A stretch of 64,000 nt of DNA from Casuarina equisetifolia (lineage: Eukaryota > Streptophyta > Magnoliopsida > Fagales > Casuarinaceae), in NCBI GenBank assembly GCA_028551475.1, contig CM052359.1, positions 3,101,583 to 3,165,582 on the forward strand. Reading direction: 5' to 3'. Of this stretch, positions 61,815 through 64,000 are shown one piece after another. The notes under the pieces are model-generated. The model saw only the letters and a list, made by a program, of their open reading frames with translations. It did not search any database and was not told the DNA's origin. The position numbers were made by a program, and so were the translations under genes. Every line of letters begins with the position of its first letter. The stretch's first letter is position 1.

Positions 61815-62114
61815 AAATTCTAGAAACATGTGGCTTTACATGTTATAACTTACACACACAAACACATATCGGTGCTAAAACGTGCTAATCTACTAGTTTA
61901 TCCTAAGTTAGTAGGCCTTATGACAATTTCTTTTGATTAAAAACCTAGAAACATTTAACTTTACATGTTATAACTTATAGACATATACATGCATTTAGTG
62001 TTAAACTCTTAATCTAAAAGTTACCAATTAGCACGAAAACTTTTTCAAATTATAAATCCAAAAACATGTGATTTTAAAAACATATTTAGTGTTAAATCCC
62101 CAATCTAAAGGTTA
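61815..62114. repeat. Three degenerate tandem units
   Basis: Units at about 61815-61900, 61937-62022 and 62055-62114 share CTAGAAACATnT, TTTACATGTTATAACTTA, TTTAGTGTTAAA-like and AATCTAnnnGTTA blocks. The third is incomplete. Confidence 0.7.
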
Positions 62115-63369
62115 GTAGTTCCTGGTAGTCTAACTTATTCTCAGCTAGCAGCCGGTGTGACAGTAACTTTGAAGTGGGTGTTTTCTTCTTGGTAATTTTT
62201 TTTTTTTTTAATTTTAAGAATGAGGAAAAAAGGTACATTGACTGTTGTCGTACTAAAAAGGGTATTTTAAGAGGCGTACATTTATGTGTCCCATTATCGC
62301 CGCATTTATTTTGGGCACGGAGGCTGATCAAGGTGGTCGAATGAACAATCGCTTTCACGTCTGATCCAAACATCGACTGACTGGCTGCGAATATAGATTG
62401 ACTAAGAGAGCTAAAATCAAACGGATGATTTTGTCGTCTCCCACTGAAGTCCTCCCTGCTACTGGTGTACCGTACCACAGCTCCTACTCTCTCTCTCTCT
62501 CTCTCTCTCTACAATTAGGTTCTTGATAAAGTCACTTCGAGAGTACAGCTGAACGTGCTTCCTGCTGTCCTTCTATCGTAATTTCTTGAAGTAGCTCTCT
62601 GGTCGCTGTCACTTACGTTCTCGACACGAATCGCAAGATACAACCTTGGAGAATGTCATTTTTTTTTACAATTCTTTTTAAGACATATACCACCCAAATA
62701 CATATTGGGTATTGAATCTAAGAGTTTTTAGAATCAAGCGCAATTTATTTTTAAAGTTAGACACTTGTTAAAACAGTATTTTCTCTCAATTGAATCAGGA
62801 AGGAATATGTTATTAAATATGTAGAATTTTATCTTATAGGCTTGTGGTAAAGTTTATAATTATGGAGCAAGGTCAACTTTCTGGTACGCCAATGTCAAGC
62901 ATTTATCTATTCCGGACAATTACGTTATCATATGAAGTGACAAGTCGGGGAACATCGTGCTTCTGATCCATGTCATTGCCATATGGCGTGTCCATTTCCT
63001 ACGCCTCCTTGAAGGTTTCATCATTGACCAAACAGCCGTTATCTTGCTGTTCTTCCTGCAGGGAAACCCACACTGGCTTAGAAAAGAGACACTGGAAACA
63101 GTATCCTTACACGGATCATTTCAGGTCCTGTTCTGATATATTCCACATGTTCATTGTCTCTATTCAAGATGAGACTTATAATGTATTGTTTTTAACATAC
63201 ACATTTACGCTAAGCGTGAAAATACACTTTCCATACAGATTTTTATCTACAAGTACAAAGATGTCGTATTTGAATAAAATATTTCTTCAAAAAGTTCAAT
63301 TATATCCAAAGTAGAATCAAAAGTACAAAAGTTTATTTTTTTACCTTAAGAGTTAAAAAGCACCTTCCA
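62115..63369. other. Non-coding interval near the right end
   Basis: Includes a (CT)n microsatellite (62487-62510) and several short reading frames without ATG starts or known domains. No gene supported. Confidence 0.45.
62487..62510. repeat. (CT)n microsatellite
   Basis: About twelve CT units. Confidence 0.95.
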
Positions 63370-63990
63370 TATAAGAAATGAGTTTCCATGACTAGTCATT
63401 AAATTAGAGTATAACATCAATAACAACTACATAAAATTAGAAGATAATGGAGAAAAAGTTAAGTTGCAAGACTAGTATAATGAGGGATATAAGCACAATT
63501 TTATTTATGAGATCACTATGAAATATAGACTTACCATAACAGAGCAAAAAATTATGTGAAACAATTCAATAAGCCAACATTGCAATCTATGTCAAGAACA
63601 ATAAAGATGAAATAAGTGTATATTCTTTAATTACAATTTCATTAAATGCATATAAAAGGCAATACTAGTTAAGAATAGATTGTTCAGAAAAGAGGAAGTG
63701 AGTTGGACGATCAAAGCCCATAAAAAACAAAAGTTTTGTGGCAAATCTTGTTGAGTGTATTCTTTAAAGTTACAATGTATCACATTTGGAATAAAAGAAA
63801 TAAAAAAAATAAATGGTCAAAGTCTAGAGAATACCACCACTATTTGTCAAGATCAAAAAGGATATAAGGGATTTTTTTTTTATTAATTACGGATGTAAAG
63901 TTTATAAATCATAATAAGTATTTGTAGTAGCTTTAAAAAATTTCAAATGTCATTTTAAGCTTAGGTATTATAATAATTGAATTATTTTTC
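63370..63990. repeat. Dispersed AT-rich repeat, copy 2 (uninterrupted)
   Basis: Same-orientation relative of 52260-53330, lacking the ~490-bp insertion. It may extend beyond the window. No coding content is seen. Confidence 0.65.
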
Positions 63991-64000
63991 ATTATAAATT

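Noticed and set aside
62092-62478. 128-codon minus-strand frame
   Set aside because: Starts with GTG, contains a lysine run encoded by a poly-T tract; no family resemblance.
1-64000. CRISPR arrays, operons, riboswitches
   Set aside because: The window is plant nuclear DNA with spliced genes; no evenly spaced short repeats or bacterial signals were seen.
1-64000. Conserved microRNA precursors
   Set aside because: I looked for mature words of common families (miR156, 159, 160, 164, 166, 167, 172, 319, 390, 393, 396) and saw none with a convincing partner arm.

Overview
The window is plant nuclear DNA, most likely from a eudicot. It has intron-rich genes with GT-AG (and one GC-AG) junctions, AT-rich spacers, a Ty1/copia LTR retrotransposon, a tRNA-derived SINE and plant-specific families (Dof, FAR1, kinesin-14 with a malectin-like domain). 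I could trace seven protein-coding genes exon by exon in consistent reading phase: two tandem NRAMP genes, one GT47/exostosin gene, one SpoU methyltransferase gene, one unusual FAR1-ALDH6 gene, one kinesin-14 gene and one Dof gene. I cannot name the species.

Layout. 1-21.5 kb: a tandem duplication carrying two intact 12-exon NRAMP genes (A at 1764-6304, B at 16920-21321; 507 residues each, about 92% identical by eye) with their upstream DNA. Copy A later received a copia element (6425-12185, with an empty site in copy B), a SINE in intron 2 and a small tandem duplication. 21.8-26.6 kb, minus: a 5-exon GT47/exostosin-like glycosyltransferase. 27.9-30.3 kb, minus: a 4-exon SpoU/TrmH-type RNA methyltransferase, with a triplicated ~173-bp repeat upstream. 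31.4-41.0 kb, minus: 19 exons that join in phase into one 1061-residue protein. It has an N-terminal FAR1-type (MULE-transposase-derived) DNA-binding region, a complete ALDH6-type (methylmalonate-semialdehyde dehydrogenase) domain whose nucleophilic cysteine is glycine, and a ~370-residue C-terminal repeat tail that seems to have grown from the normal ALDH6 C-terminus. 45.6-51.8 kb, plus: a 19-exon malectin-kinesin-14 with two MSA-like (AACGG) mitotic promoter motifs. 58.4-59.4 kb, minus: a single-exon Dof transcription factor with a GA-rich leader. The rest (41-45.6, 51.8-58.4 and 59.5-64 kb) is non-coding as far as I can see, with microsatellites, a dispersed AT-rich repeat and a possible solo-LTR-like insertion.

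The genes do not form a pathway; this is an ordinary plant neighbourhood. The most interesting object is the FAR1-ALDH6-repeat gene. It looks like a captured transposase DNA-binding region spliced to a metabolic enzyme that has lost its catalytic cysteine. A competing reading, an ALDH6-only transcript starting at an in-frame ATG at 39395, must be tested. The second theme is the NRAMP pair, where the paralogue serves as an internal control that gives exact empty sites for two mobile-element insertions.
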